Below, one piece after another: positions 21,401 through 34,143 of a DNA stretch of 64,000 bases (its first letter is position 1; every line of letters starts with the position of its first letter). The position numbers were made by a program, and so were the translations under genes. The notes under the pieces are model-generated. The model saw only the letters and a list, made by a program, of their open reading frames with translations. It did not search any database and was not told the DNA's origin. Location of the stretch: positions 3,857,501 to 3,921,500 of the forward strand of contig NC_134660.1 of assembly GCF_030463565.1 (NCBI RefSeq), in the 5' to 3' direction. The DNA comes from Pelecanus crispus (lineage: Eukaryota; Chordata; Aves; Pelecaniformes; Pelecanidae).

Positions 21401-24400
21401 GAAAGAGTGACAAGTTTGTGAAGTGAAATGTGAGAGAGGGGAGGGAGGGGTTAACGTACATACACTCAGTCCCTCCAACCAAAGCAAAGCAGGCAACTAT
21501 TAATCATCCGAAACCTTATATGCACATCTAATGGGATTTGCAGATGGAGCCTTTTAAAGAAACAATGTCTGTATTTTTTTTTTTAAAAGGGAAAGAGCAG
21601 CGCACAAAAAAGGCTTTAATGTTTCCCTGTAACACTATGAAGTTATTTTTATTGCACTGTTAACAAAATTCCCCAAGTCTTGGATTTGGAAAAAGCCCTA
21701 ACGCAGAATTCGACAGATGCCAAATTTCAAGAACTAAAGTGGGAAATAAAAGTAAGAAAGGACTTCACTGATTATATATAATTTAAGGCCCAGTCCTAAG
21801 TTTAAAAAAAAGTATTAAACCTGGCTTCTGCACACATGCAAGGTGTTTAGAGATTTTTGTTTGTTCATTTTGGTAGCTTTGTAACACATGTATTTGCTGA
21901 GAGCTGGGGTTTGCTGCCAGTGGCAGTTATTCTTTCTGTATTCTACTTTCCAGGGAATTTTCAATGTGCCACTCCTTCCTGCCAGGAAATCTCCTGCTTT
22001 TATGCCAATGGAAGACATGTTTTTCATCTTTTGTTGAAAGTTTTATAGTTTTTCCTAACAGAAAGCAGATTCTTAGACCCTAGAGCCATCACAGTTGAAA
22101 AGACATTAACAGGGAATCTGTTCTCAATCCCCTTTTCACAGAAGTGTGGCAGCTGGGAATGCCCCAAACCCTGCTATGCTGGGGTTGCTGCAACTTCTCT
22201 CAAGGTTGTTCTCTCTGTTTTTAATGACAATTTATGTGTGCATGTGTTCCATGTTTCCGTAATCGGCTTGCAACCCTTTCCAATACTTATTCCCCTAGGC
22301 CTTGCTGCATGTTGTGTGCTCCTCTTTCCCTTCTCCCACCATTTGTGCTGGCTTTTGTGTTCTCTCATAGACACAGAGATTTAGCAGATGGACACGGAGC
22401 CTTCATTTTTCACAGGGGCTTAAGGGATACTTTTATTTGGCTTCTGTATAATTCAGAATTGTAACATTTCAAGGAATCAGGTGGGGAAGAAAAAGAAGGA
22501 AAGAAAAAGGTGTGCTTATTGTGATATATCTGTTGTTTCTTCAAGCTTGGCCTTTTCCAAGAAATCAAGTGAGTATAGTCCAGATCTTTCTGAACAAGAA
22601 CATCAAATTCTGCCCTATCATGTGAATCTTGACTTTCCTGCAAAATACTAAATATCTGATACCTAATTCATTCTCTAGGAAGAACTCCCCTAAATATTTA
22701 AATCTGTTGTTATGTTGTGTTAGAGAATAAACATTAAAACATATTTCCTACTCACTGGCAGGAGGAAAACCCCCCCAGCTGCTTTTTTTTTTTTTCCCTG
22801 AAAGGCCAGGTTATAATGAATTTACGAATGCTGCAAATGTTCTGGGCACTGGCAGAATCTAAGTCAGAGTCCAGAACTTTTTGCCAAAGCAAAGTATTTC
22901 ATTACGTTCTCTGTGTGTGTTGTCATATGTATAACACTCACTTACTTCAGTCACACAGGGTATTAGGGGTTTGTGTGAATTCAAACCTAGGTCTGTTGTT
23001 TTTCAGTCCTACTTTCAGGCTACCGGATGATCTAGCTAAGTATGCAAGCATTTATGTCCCTGCACATATACTTGAGGGGATAGAGGGGAAGGAAGGATTG
23101 CCCATTAGTATTCACTTCAGCCAGGAGCAGCTTTCGGCTCCCGCTCAGGAATCCCCCCGAGGTCCGTGGTACAGATACAGAGGTCTATCTGCAGGGCATG
23201 ACTCAGTTCCTGCACATCACTTTGCACTCCGAGTTAAACCGCTTGGACCCTGTTTTCCCAATGGAGCTCTTGCTGTTATTCCTCTAACTTCAGATGTGGG
23301 AAAGGGAGGTGGCATACCCTTCCCAAATGTGAGAACCCTCAGGTCTTGCATTGCTCCAGCACCTTCTGCAGCTGGTGCTGTCATTCAGCTGCTCAGCAGG
23401 GGCCTGTTTGACCTCTACATCTTCCTGACACTTCATTCCTGAAAGCAGAAAGAACAACAATCCTCCCCTCTTGCTAAATCCCATTTGTTGGTTGAGGCAG
23501 CCACCTTTAACCTTTGTAAAGTCAACATCTCTTCAGTCAAGCACTGTGTTGGGGGGAAAAAAATGGCATGGATGGAGATCAGTTTTTGTAGCGAATGCTC
23601 CCATAACAAGCCAAAGGCTGGAAAGTGGGGATTTATCTTTGAGCTTTTATCATTCTGTGACTCCCCCAGGAGAGCATTTCTCAGCCATCTCACAGACCAA
23701 GAAGCCTCTGAGCTCTGGCTCACCCAGAGACCTTGCACAGTAATTTGCATAACTTCATGAAGGTGAAATGACACAAGTTGTGCTATGTCTTCACCTCCTT
23801 TTTCTGGCAAGGCAATTTTTCTTTCTCAATAAAGACAGACCTGAACCATCTCATGCCATTTTAATGTAGCCCTCTTCTAAATCACCTTCACACCTGTGCC
23901 GTGTCTTGGAACATGGGAGCTCTCCGGGGCAGGAGCCCTGGTCCCACTCTGCTTTTGCTGCACCTGAGCCAGTATAATCGTGTCTGGTGCTTTTGCACTT
24001 GAGATCCAAAGTGATTTCTTAGATTACAGATTTTACTCTGATCGCAAGGCAAAGGAAGATTTAGCTTCGCAACAGAGAGATGCTGGCTAGATGCTTATCT
24101 TCTTGGAAGTTTAAGAAAAATTTACACGCTTGTCATGGAGAAAACTCTAGGCACCAAGGTCTTCTCTTGAAATGTTATGAGCTACTAAATTGCAAGTTAG
24201 TAACACCCTTCATTGAAAAATAGTGCTCTCCAAACTTTTTCTTTTTTTAAAATAAATCCTCAACAATGCCGTGCTATGACCTGCCATGTGTGCAACTGAA
24301 GTAACTGGGAAAGTTTTCCTCCCTGTGGGTACTGGACCAAGACTAGGGAATTACTTGTACATGGAAGAACCCTTTTTAACAACTCTATTGCGTGTGTTAG

Positions 24401-24549
24401 CACTGATGAAAGAAAGCTGGAGAGCAACAAATAGCCAATACTAAATTCAGGAAGCTGCTGCTTAGTTGCAGAAGTTAAAGATGGAAAAATTTTATTAGGT
24501 TATGTAGTCTCCCTACAGTTGTTTTATTGTTCTCTACTAGATATTTCTG
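21401..24549. other. Intergenic upstream of MEOX1
   Basis: This is unique sequence 5' of MEOX1. A plus-strand frame of 208 codons (22816-23442) is long for the region but has no recognisable domain and no supporting splice structure. Short A/T runs occur at 21570 and 22780. No repeats of known family were seen. Confidence 0.5.
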
Positions 24550-24729
24550 TAGAATCATAGAATGGTTTGGGTTGGAAGGGACCTTAAAGATCATCTAGTT
24601 CCAACCCCCTGCCATGGGCAGGGACACCTTCCACTAGACCAGGTTGCTCCAAGCCCCATCCAACCTGGCCTTGAACACTTCCAGGGAGATGGCATCCACA
24701 GCTTCTCTGGGCAGCCTGTTCCAGCATCA
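24550..24729 (-). mobile_element. CR1 LINE 3' fragment
   Basis: The plus strand reads AGAATCATAGAATGGTTTGG and continues through GGACCTTAAAGATCATCTAG, CCCCTGCCATGGGCAGGGAC and CAGCCTGTTCCAG. This is the reverse complement of the CR1 3'UTR and the last ORF2 codons. It is about 180 bp and 5'-truncated. It resembles the 5215-5494 copy more than the 33101 copy, so at least two CR1 subfamilies are present in the window. Confidence 0.92.
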
Positions 24730-27562
24730 TTTTCTAGGATATTGTCCAGAACTGAGTAACCGTCACAGTTTGTCTTCCACTTTCCCTTTGGGGAAGACAA
24801 TTCTTCACTCTTTCCTAGCGTCTAGACTCGGTTCTCACTTTTACTGACTCCATCTCATTTTTCTGAGTAACAACCTGTTGGCACTGCACAGGTGGAGAGC
24901 AATTACTCAAGCGAGTTTTAAAATTTTGTGGTATCTATGATAAGCCATCTTAAACACAAGCCAGATGTATTTCAGACTTTTAATCTTTCCTCTAAGTCAA
25001 TCACTATAGCCTCTTAATCATGTTTCTGGTGCTTTGAATTCTCTCCAAGTCGCAGTGCTAGGAATGAACATTCACTAGCACCAAGCTGAGATCGTTGGTA
25101 CAGTTTCTCTCAGTTAAGAAGGGAGAATAATTTCTGAAGGCAACTGCAGCACTGCAGGATCACGAAGCTCAGTTTCCAAGGGATTATGTGTGGGACATTG
25201 TGCTCTTCTGTGCCTAGAACCTCCCTTGCAAATGTTCCCAAATATTGTGTATCTGCTGAATAGCAGCATTTCCCTAAAGAGTGAATGTGGTGTTAGGCTA
25301 AAAGCCATTGCAGCAAGATGTTCAGAAATAGAGATGAAAAAAAATTTATACTGCTGCCTAAAGCTGCTGTATCAGCAAAGACCCAGTGATAAGTGCACTG
25401 ATACTGATACAAGATTACACTCATTGGCACGGCAGATGCTCCTGGACACAGTTCAATATTCCATTAGGAAGTCATCTTCTGCCACAAAAAAGACATTGCA
25501 ATGTGAGGAAAAATTGTTGTTGACTATTCACTGAGCTACTCCTCCAGAGCTGTTCTCGGATATAGGATTGGTTATTTGGCAATCTCGTATTTGTTCTGCT
25601 TTCATGAGACTGTGAAACTAAAATAATGTGTTGGCATTGACACATGAACAGGGAGGAGGGAGGATGGGGAGTCTAAATAAAAGATTGGAGCTGGCTCTGG
25701 GTTTGCTTCATCTGATGGGCATTTTTCATGTGTTAAATTATTGCAAGAATGGATCGTAATACCCAGCATCTCTGAAGTTCATTTCCAGGGGCATTTTGCA
25801 GACATGCTTCATGAATATTTACAGTTCTTATTCTTACCTGGCAGAAACAAGTTAAATAGCTTTCCAGAGGCTGAAGAAGTAGAGCCATAGTCAGAGACTG
25901 TAGCTCTCTTTTACAGCTGAGTAAAAGCCAAGCCATTATGACCCAAGGCAGAAACTTTGTACTGACTAGGTGGTATCTCCTACACCCAATTGGTTAAGCT
26001 TACACCTGCTGATGTCAGTAGGACATAGCTGTTGACTCACACGGGCGAGGATTTGGCACCATTGCTTGTCTGCCCGAGAATTGAAAGCGCTGAAACTAGC
26101 ACTGAACTCAAAATACTTAAACTGAACGTTAGGCCTCTTTTAACTGTATGTGCAATTATGAAGACAATTCATCCTCCACCATTCATTGTCTTTTCCACCG
26201 TAGTCAACGTGAGTTCTCTAGAAAGTGAATTCCCATGCTAGCAGAAAACCTTTTTTGCAAGAATAAATGGCCTTAGCATGCACTGCAGAAAGGTCTCAGC
26301 TGTAGTGAGATTCATCAGATACATCCCATGGTAGGAAGTAGCGCTGCAGCAGGGATTTCAGCACTCGGGAGCCCGCGTTGAGTCAGCGATGGAGTGAGTC
26401 TCCCTAAGGGTCTGCTCACACACTAGGGCTGTTCCAGTTTTGCAGGTTATTTTCTCTATGGGGAGCTCAAAGAACTTGACTGGACGGTAAGACTTAAAGC
26501 TCATTTTCACTTCCGAGGGAAACAACTGGCCAGTGAAGCTTGGGTTAACTGAGGCATAGAGACATCAAGCAATTCACTGAGAGAAGCTTTACTTCTTAAT
26601 TACAAGATCTGGCCTACTTATTGAAAAGGCAATGACCTATAATTATAGTTGAATTCTGGGAGACAGGACTCCTGCATTCTCTATCTGTTCTTTTTTGTAT
26701 CCCTAAGTAGCTAATGTAGTATGTAAGGAGATACCTACACTGCAGAGCATATAAAGCTCTGGGTTACACTACTGGCAGTAGTAGCGTTTAACGTCTGACA
26801 CAGATATGTGAATAATAATATCAGCAGCTGATTTTGCAGAACACTGCATGTGCTAAAAGTTGCTGTCGCATTTGTTGCGACTGTTGGTTTGTAGGTACTG
26901 AGACTAGGGATGTCTATACCGTCATGCTAAATAGTGCATAAACATAGCGTGCTGGAGAAGTTGTAGTCTACGCGGATAGGAAAAATGTGTGGTAGGTGAG
27001 GTAGTAAACATACAGAGAGTGAAGCACGAAGCAGGAGAGAGAAGAAGGGAGTGTGAGGCAGGTGAGAGCTTTGCTGAATCTGAACGACCGCAGGAGACGC
27101 AGCGGAGGGGAGAGGCTTGGAGCGGGGGGTGTCAGGGACAGAAACAGCGAGCACCTGCGGAGGAACGGAGGAGGGGGCTAAACCAGCAGTGAGAGTTAGA
27201 AAGGAAATGCCAAGCCCAAAGATGGGCTCTTTGGGTCTATCAGTCATTTTAATAGTTTTCTCAGCCATTCTGAAGGAATAAAAGAACAGAAAAAGCGTAA
27301 AGCTTAGACTAATAGAGGCAGTGTACCTAGAAGGGAAAAATGATCTCCTACCAATGAAAGTTAAAGAGCTATGTGGTTAAAGAGCTATATCAAAAGACAT
27401 TAGATATTGGACAAAACGTCAGGAAATGTTAACTTGCATTTTGCTGTAATGCCATATGACAAATTAGTCCAGTTTAAAAGGCCTGTATTTGCAGAAAATC
27501 GGTATTAGGTTTTTGATGATTTTGGGGAGGAGATGTAGAGAGTGAGAAACGCTGCATTCCTT

Positions 27563-27589
27563 CTCAAAAAAAAAAAAAAAAAAAAAAAA
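27563..27589 (+). repeat. Poly(A) run
   Basis: A run of about 25 A bases followed by GCAGCAGC. No associated retroposed body is recognised. Confidence 0.85.
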
Positions 27590-30500
27590 GCAGCAGCTAT
27601 TTTCTAACAGTTATATCATGGTTGTATGAGATATTTATCCCTCTTCTCCCCAAACTTCTAGGAACAGGTTTTCAGTCAGTTTGTAGGGAGCGTTCAAGCA
27701 GAAAATATGTGTAATGTCAGAGAAATAATGTTGGAGAGAAGATGCCAAACAACCAGCTTCTCAGACTGAAGTAGTATAATGAATATCTTAGGTTATGTGA
27801 GTAATTAATGCTTTTAGCCCTGAAGAGTTTTATCAAAAGCACAGTACACTTAAAAAAATTACAATATTACCTGGGTTTGGCCATGTTTTCATCATAAAAT
27901 CATTTTTATGCTTCAGCCGCAAAATTCATAAGTAGATTAAACCAGGCTTCTGTTGCATTTCTTGAGTTTTGAGGCAATGTATTTGTCACATAGTGCAACA
28001 CTCTTGACTTCTTTTGCACACAAAGGGGATTTGTAGGTAATATCCATGGAATTAACGCTTGCTTAGGCCAGCCCATGATCTGAGAACAAGCCGTTCTAGG
28101 TGAATGATGGGTTAAAACTATAAAATCCTATCGAAGAAATGTTTTTGTAAGCAAATTGTGAACACATGATTTTTGAGCCTGTTAGTCTCCTAGATTAATG
28201 TTGTAGCTGCATCTTTGAGAGATACAGGCAACCTAGTGACCGAGAACATTGAATCAAGGTGCTCAGTTGCTTCTGATACATTAACTAAAATTACCACGGA
28301 ATCAGGTACAACTCTATTCAACATGTACATTTTGTTCTCCTCTGGATCGTTCCTTTGCTGTGCAAATACGGTACACTTAAAAGCTGTATCTCAGGAGTGA
28401 TCTTATTAAAATACTTTAGTTCATATTGGTTTAATGACTTGAGTTTGTCTTCTCCACATCTTATTTCACCTGTTCTGTTCCAAACAGTTGATTAAAAAAC
28501 AGAAGGGAAAAAATTACTCAGTGTTGTTTCTGCATTAGTTTGGAAGTTTTGTCTGGCTAGTTTTCCTTCCTATTGCTTTTTTCAAAACTGATACTCTAGC
28601 AATCATGAGAAGTGACACAGTATAGCATTTGGGGATCTGTCACCTGATTAGGTGGTTGAACCCATGCTATGCCGTTTGATTTCTCCCCAACCCAGATGTT
28701 GTGCGCCAGGTCAGGATTGTTGCCATGTAATCTAGCTGCTTTGACTGTAGGATTGGCAGAGTCTCAATAAAACTAGCTGAACATAAATTGAGCAGAATGC
28801 GTACTTTCTTATTTGTTCATATCCGTAGCAGCTAAAGCATGGACTGAAGAAATTATATTTGCTACTTATTTACTCTTTGTTGTGGTGAGTCATTTGCAAA
28901 TTGAATCTGCCATTCTCCTGAAAATGTGCTTGTAATGTTCACAGTTCCAAACAGACTGAAGTGATTTTCTCATCGATTTGCCCTTTCCTTTTCTACAAAA
29001 GCGCTGGCACATTCTCACATTTGTCAACCTCTCTACTTAATTTTCTACAAATTAAAGTAGTACATGCAGTAACATGCTCACTCTGAACACAACAGTATTT
29101 CACAATACCTTGCTTTTTTCTTCCATTTATATCTCTTCATTCCCTACTGCTGTTTCAGTTTATCTAGCTTTTTTTCCCTCAGTCTTCAACTTCTATCCTT
29201 CTGCTGCTGCTAGAATTTTTCATTTTCCTTAACTTTCTCAGGTTTTCCCCTAAATTCTTAAAAGCATCTCTATGACCTTAGCAGTATGATTGCCTGTGAG
29301 ATGGGAGGGTGCTCATATAGCCTTCATTAGTCGGCAGGAGCTGTACAGTCAAACCACTGAGCAGAACTATTATGGCTTTTTTCCTGCCACAGTCTCGTCT
29401 GGTACTTTTACTGAGATTCAGTGTCTGACTTGCTCTGCAGATGGGGAGCTGGCATCACTACCACAAGGATTTCTAATTTAATGATAATGTTTCTCTTAGC
29501 ACTAAGTCAATATTTCCGGTATTAATTAAATTTGATGGCTTCACAGTAGTGAAAAAAACCTGTTTCAGGTACAGGAAACATCAAGATGTGTTCAGAGACA
29601 CTTACATGATAATTTATCTTAGGACAGAGAGCAGTAGAAGCAAAAAGCAGAAGAAAGATGTGGCCAGCTGCAAGTTTGCAGAAATATTAAAAGGAAAAAA
29701 CACTAGCTGGAAACTGCTTCATCATGTTACACAATGCATAACCTCTCAGTTTTAACACTTTTTGTTTGAAAGATGACTTTGTTTCGGTTTTTAGCTGTTT
29801 TTATTACTGTGTTTACTACAACAAGGGGTTTGGGGTTTAGAAATGAAAGGTGGGATAGGAGTTACAGGCAAATGATGGCAAACTTGGGTTAACTGGATTC
29901 AGTGGGCTCACTCACAGGAAAAACTCATTGCATCTGCAATAATTATACTGAATAAATGAGCTCTATCTTTGTCTTACCATTTCTCTGTTTGTTTTTCCCT
30001 GGTACTTCTCTTGTACCAGGGTAAAACCAGTATTCCAGATCTTCTCCCTAAAGTAGCTGCTGCCTCATCCAACTGTGTAAGTAGATAAAGCTGATGATCA
30101 AAAACCTGAAGCCTGTGGAAGATGAGTAAGCAAATAGCAATATTATTTGAGCTCTGGAAAAAGAACCTCTGGCAGAGAGATGTTGACAATGTCTTGTTCC
30201 TAAAAAATTGATGTGAAACCCTCAAAGAAATTGGTGGGGCTGCTGTCATCGAAACCGGGAAATCTGATGCAGTAAATTCTAGGATGGGTAGAGGTGTACA
30301 GGTTTTTCTCGTACCTTGGATCTGTTCCCACCTAACTGGGATTTTCTTGTGCAATTTGTTTAAAACATTGTCTTTCTGTTTCTCTCTACTATTAAGAAAA
30401 GAATAGAAATGAAAATAGGTAAATATATAGCCATGTCTTGAGACTTAGCAACTACAGGAGGCAAAGTACGTTCAGTTGTTTCAGCAGCCGTGTGCTAAGC

Positions 30501-31043
30501 TGTGCACAGGGAGCAAAGATCTCTGCTTGCAAGTCTAGACACCAACTTCTGTACTCCTTGCTTGTCCCTCCTTTCTCAGGTTTTTTGTCTGGATTTGAGG
30601 CCCAGTGCCATGTAAAGATGAGGAATCTCCTTTCCTTGAAAGGCCATAAAAGCAAGCGGTGTCTCAGCTACAACATTAATCCTTAAGACAGGAAAGAGTA
30701 TTTGCCAAAACCTTTGATAAATCATCCTTTTTAACATAATGAGTCCTGTCTTTACATTGTGCATGCTGTTGTGGCTATTTCATGAAGAGCTGAATGTCCT
30801 GAACGAGGTCCAAGGCACCAGGAGCTTTCTATTAAATCCAGAATATTTTTTAGAATCAGCAAAGGAACAGTTAAAGAGTTTGATGGGCAAATATTTTGAA
30901 AAACACAAAATTAGCTCAGCTTTTGGCAGATTGCAAAACTCATCTGTTGTTTTCATCAGACCACACGAAAGAAACAGGAACCACGGCATCCCCAAGGAAC
31001 AGATAGGAACAGAACATTCAGCCTTTCAAACCATTTTTTGCGG

Positions 31044-31065
31044 GTGTAGATTAACAAATCTACAC
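31044..31065. repeat. Perfect inverted repeat, 9-bp stem, 4-base loop
   Basis: GTGTAGATT and AATCTACAC flank the loop AACA. The stem is perfect but is not followed by a T run, so nothing suggests a terminator or RNA gene. Confidence 0.7.
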
Positions 31066-32879
31066 TTAGACTTTAGTGCATGGTTCATGCATTTTGAGGT
31101 GGGACAGAGTGCAACGTTTTCATTTTGAGTTTTTGTTGTAATAAGAATCCCATATGTTTCTGGAGATCCTAATAAATAAATAAATTTGTGGGATTATCTG
31201 CCAAGTGGTAAGCTTTTAAATTTCTTCAGAACTAAGACTTCTGCACTACTTTTCTTGAGACCATCCTTTGCTGCTGCTTTTGCCATTGTGCTGTGTGATC
31301 TCTTTCACTGGAGCTAGCTGAACTAAATGCAATTAAATGAAAATGCTGGAAAAGATTTTTTTGGAAGAGCCAGAATTCATTCGTATGCTGAATGACTGCT
31401 ACGGACACTGAAATTCTTTATTTTTAAAAATTTGCCTGAATTTAAAAAAATATTCTTTAAATTCTTATTATTTGGAATATAGTCACAGGACGTTTGTGGT
31501 TTTGAAGAGATCAGCATAAATTCTGGTATTACAGATGTCCTATGGAATCCTATATAGTAATTAAAGTTCAGTCGGTTACCTTTTGTCACTTCGTTGGGGA
31601 ATTCTGCTGAAACCATCGAACACGTTGCAGCTATTGTATCGTACTGGCTTATACCTTAGAGCAATGAGGACCTATTGCTGTTCAATTTAAACTCTCTTCT
31701 CCCGTAATTTCTGCTGCGAAGGAAGTAATTGTTAGCGGTGGAGTATCTCCCTCTACTGATAGCCTTCGTAAATACAACGTAACCCTGGCTTCCATTTAAT
31801 TGCGCACCAATTCCACTGTTTTTGAAACATGGGAAGTTATGTAGGCCATGAAAAGCGAACTGACACTAATCAGCGCTTCAGCACGTGTGCTGCAACTAAA
31901 GCCCCTGACGGACGCGGATCGCGCCCGCTTCTGAGAGCGGAGGTTAGGGGCTGGCCTTCCTCCGGGGTTTTTTCTGCAGCCAAAGCCTTGCACCGTACTT
32001 TCCTTGTTCCATTGCCTGATCATCTCCTCCAAGAGGTTCTTTCTAAACGAGTGATTTCCAAAGGAAATTCAGAGGAAGTTTCTCAAGTATATATAATGAA
32101 AAGGCTGGTTTGTTTTTCATATTTTTAGAGTACCGGTAGAAAATTAGGAGATATTGTGGGACCCTTCTACAGCCTGTCATCTTACATGGAAAAAGTATGT
32201 TTTGAAAGAGACTAAGACTGAGAAAAATGGATTTTTGATATTTTTTTGATAATTCATTTTGAATTATCTGTTTTCCAGTGGTATTTGCAAGTCACCATCC
32301 CATCAGTAACTGGAAAAAAAAAGCAATGATTATCTGTACACCTGGAGACTGGGTGTAGTCTAAAGCCTCCCACATCCACTGCTCAATAACTAATTAGAAG
32401 TGTGTAAAACCACAAACTCCTCTTATCACCTGCTAGATTTTTTTTTTTTCTGTAGAAACAGTGTGGTTCACGAATTGGCACTTAAGACCTGTCTTTTCAT
32501 CTTCGTTTGGCTACTGATCTGCTGTGTCACTTTACGTAAATCATCTTTATAGTGCTTCTAGTTTCTGTAGCCTTATTTCTCCTTTTTCTGGTGTATTTAT
32601 ACACACAATAAAAACAGACACTTTATTATGTATTTGACTAATGTGACACCAAGACCTTATGAAACGGCAAAAGTAAGAACAAAGGATGCTGACGTAAAGT
32701 TAGGAAACATAGTACAGAGGAAGACTTAATAACCAGTAGGACATATGATCAATCCCATGTCAGAATCCATTTCGGTGACTGGCAATTCCTGAGTGCTGGA
32801 AAGTCTGATTTTAGCTATCCTCTAGGTCACAGCATGTGTGTGCCTTTAGGAAGTGGTGGATGCTTGCTTAATAGCCTGA

Positions 32880-33085
32880 GAAAACTGAGCCATTCTGATC
32901 TTTGATTAATTTTATTTCTTTTGATGAATTATTACTTCATCAGGAGAATTACAGTTATAAAAAGCAGACAACTATTTATAGATCAGGCAAATGAATTTGC
33001 CAAACACGAATTTCTATTAAAAACTGGGAGCTTAGCAGCTGGAAACAATAAATGGGATGGAGCAGGGTGATAGGACTTGGGTTTA
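32880..33085. promoter_or_regulatory. Candidate distal SOST enhancer with perfect MEF2 site
   Basis: CTATTTATAG at 32972-32981 is a palindromic-type perfect MEF2 site. Around it lie TTGATTAATTTTATT, GATGAATTATTACTTCATCA, an E-box-like CAGCTG (about 33037) and several TAAT cores, all in repeat-free sequence. In mammals the SOST bone enhancer ECR5 lies about 35 kb downstream of SOST and is driven by MEF2 factors. Here the site is about 30 kb downstream of the predicted SOST start, in the same MEOX1-SOST interval. The match to ECR5 itself is an inference from position and motif; I could not align sequences. Confidence 0.3.
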
Positions 33086-33100
33086 TAAGCTAATTCTAAG

Positions 33101-34143
33101 ATAGAATCATAGAATCGTTTAGGTTGGAAAAGACCTTTAAGATCATCCAGTCCAACCATTAACCTACACTACCAAGTCCACACTAAACCAATCAAGGGCA
33201 GACTGGACTAAACCATGTCCCAGAGTGCCACGTCTGCCCGTTTTTTGAGCACTTCCAGGGATGTTGACTCCACCACCTCTCTGGGCAGCCTGTTCCAACG
33301 ATTGACCACTCTTTCTGTGAAGAAATTTTCCCTAATATCCAATTTAAACCTCCCCTGGCGCAGCTTGAGCCCATTTCCTCTCGCCCTGTCGCTAACTACG
33401 TGGGAGAAGAGCCCAACCCCCACCTCACTGCCCCCTCCTTTCAGGAAGTTGTAGAGAGCGATCAGGTCTCCCCTCAGCCTCCTCTTCTCCAGGCTGAACA
33501 CCCCCAGCTCCCTCAGCCGCTCCCCACCAGCCCTGTGCTCCAGACCCTTCCCCAGCTCCATTGCCCTTCTCTGGACACGCTCCAGCACCTCAATGTCTTT
33601 CTTGTGCTGAGGGGCCCAAAACTGGACACAGCATTCCAGGTGCGGCCTCACCAGCGCCGAGCACAGGGGCACAATCACCTCCCTGCTCCTGCTGGCCACA
33701 CTATTCCTGACACAAGCCAGGATGCTGTTGGCCTTCTTGGCCACCTGGGCACACTGCTGGCTCATGTTCAGCCGCTGTCGACCAGCACCCCCAGGTCCTT
33801 TTCGGCCAGGCAGCTTCCAGCCACTCTTCCCCAAGCCTGCAGCGCTGCATGGGGTTGTTGTGACCCAAGTGCAGGACCCGGCACTTGGCCTTGTTGAACC
33901 TCACACAGTTGGCCTGGGCCCATCGGTCCAGCCTGGCCAGGTCCCTCTGCAGGGCCATCCTGCCCTCCAGCAGATCGACACTCCCACCCAGCTTGGAGTC
34001 CTCTGCAAACTTACTGAGGGTGCACTCAATCCCCTCATCTGGATCGTTGATAAAGATATTAAACAAGGCTGGCCCCAAAACAGAGCCCTGGGGAACACCG
34101 CTCGTGACTGGCCGCCAACTGGACTTAACTCCATTCAACATGA
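33101..34143 (-). mobile_element. CR1 LINE, about 1.04 kb, with partial reverse transcriptase
   Basis: This is the longest CR1 copy in the window. Read on the minus strand, it starts inside the ORF2 reverse transcriptase with [20 protein letters not shown] (RT motif B region) and [10 protein letters not shown] (motif C). It continues through the C-terminal region with [39 protein letters not shown] and ALWDMV, and ends in the CR1 3'UTR at ATAGAATCATAGAATC. The catalytic FADD is FAED here (codon at 34003-34001), and the frame shifts near 33830. It is a dead, 5'-truncated copy. Confidence 0.97.

Larger units (their letters stand above)
24730..33100. other. MEOX1-SOST intergenic interval, proximal part
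   Basis: These 8.4 kb have no supportable gene. They include an A run at 27565-27589, a 16-bp direct duplication at 27360-27391 and an AATAAATAAATAAA run near 31168. A perfect 9-bp hairpin stem lies at 31044-31065, and MEF2-type sites lie at 31418-31427 and 32972-32981. The 390-base plus frame at 30739-31128 shows no known domain. Confidence 0.5.

Noticed and set aside
31044-31065. Hairpin as a terminator or small RNA
   Set aside because: A 9-bp stem without T run or flanking promoter is common by chance in 64 kb.
30739-31128. A 129-codon plus frame with a signal-like start
   Set aside because: No domain, no neighbouring exon signals and no repeat of the pattern elsewhere; within the length expected by chance.
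33208-33834. A 208-codon minus frame with charged repeats
   Set aside because: It is the ORF2 C-terminal part of a dead CR1 element, not a host gene.
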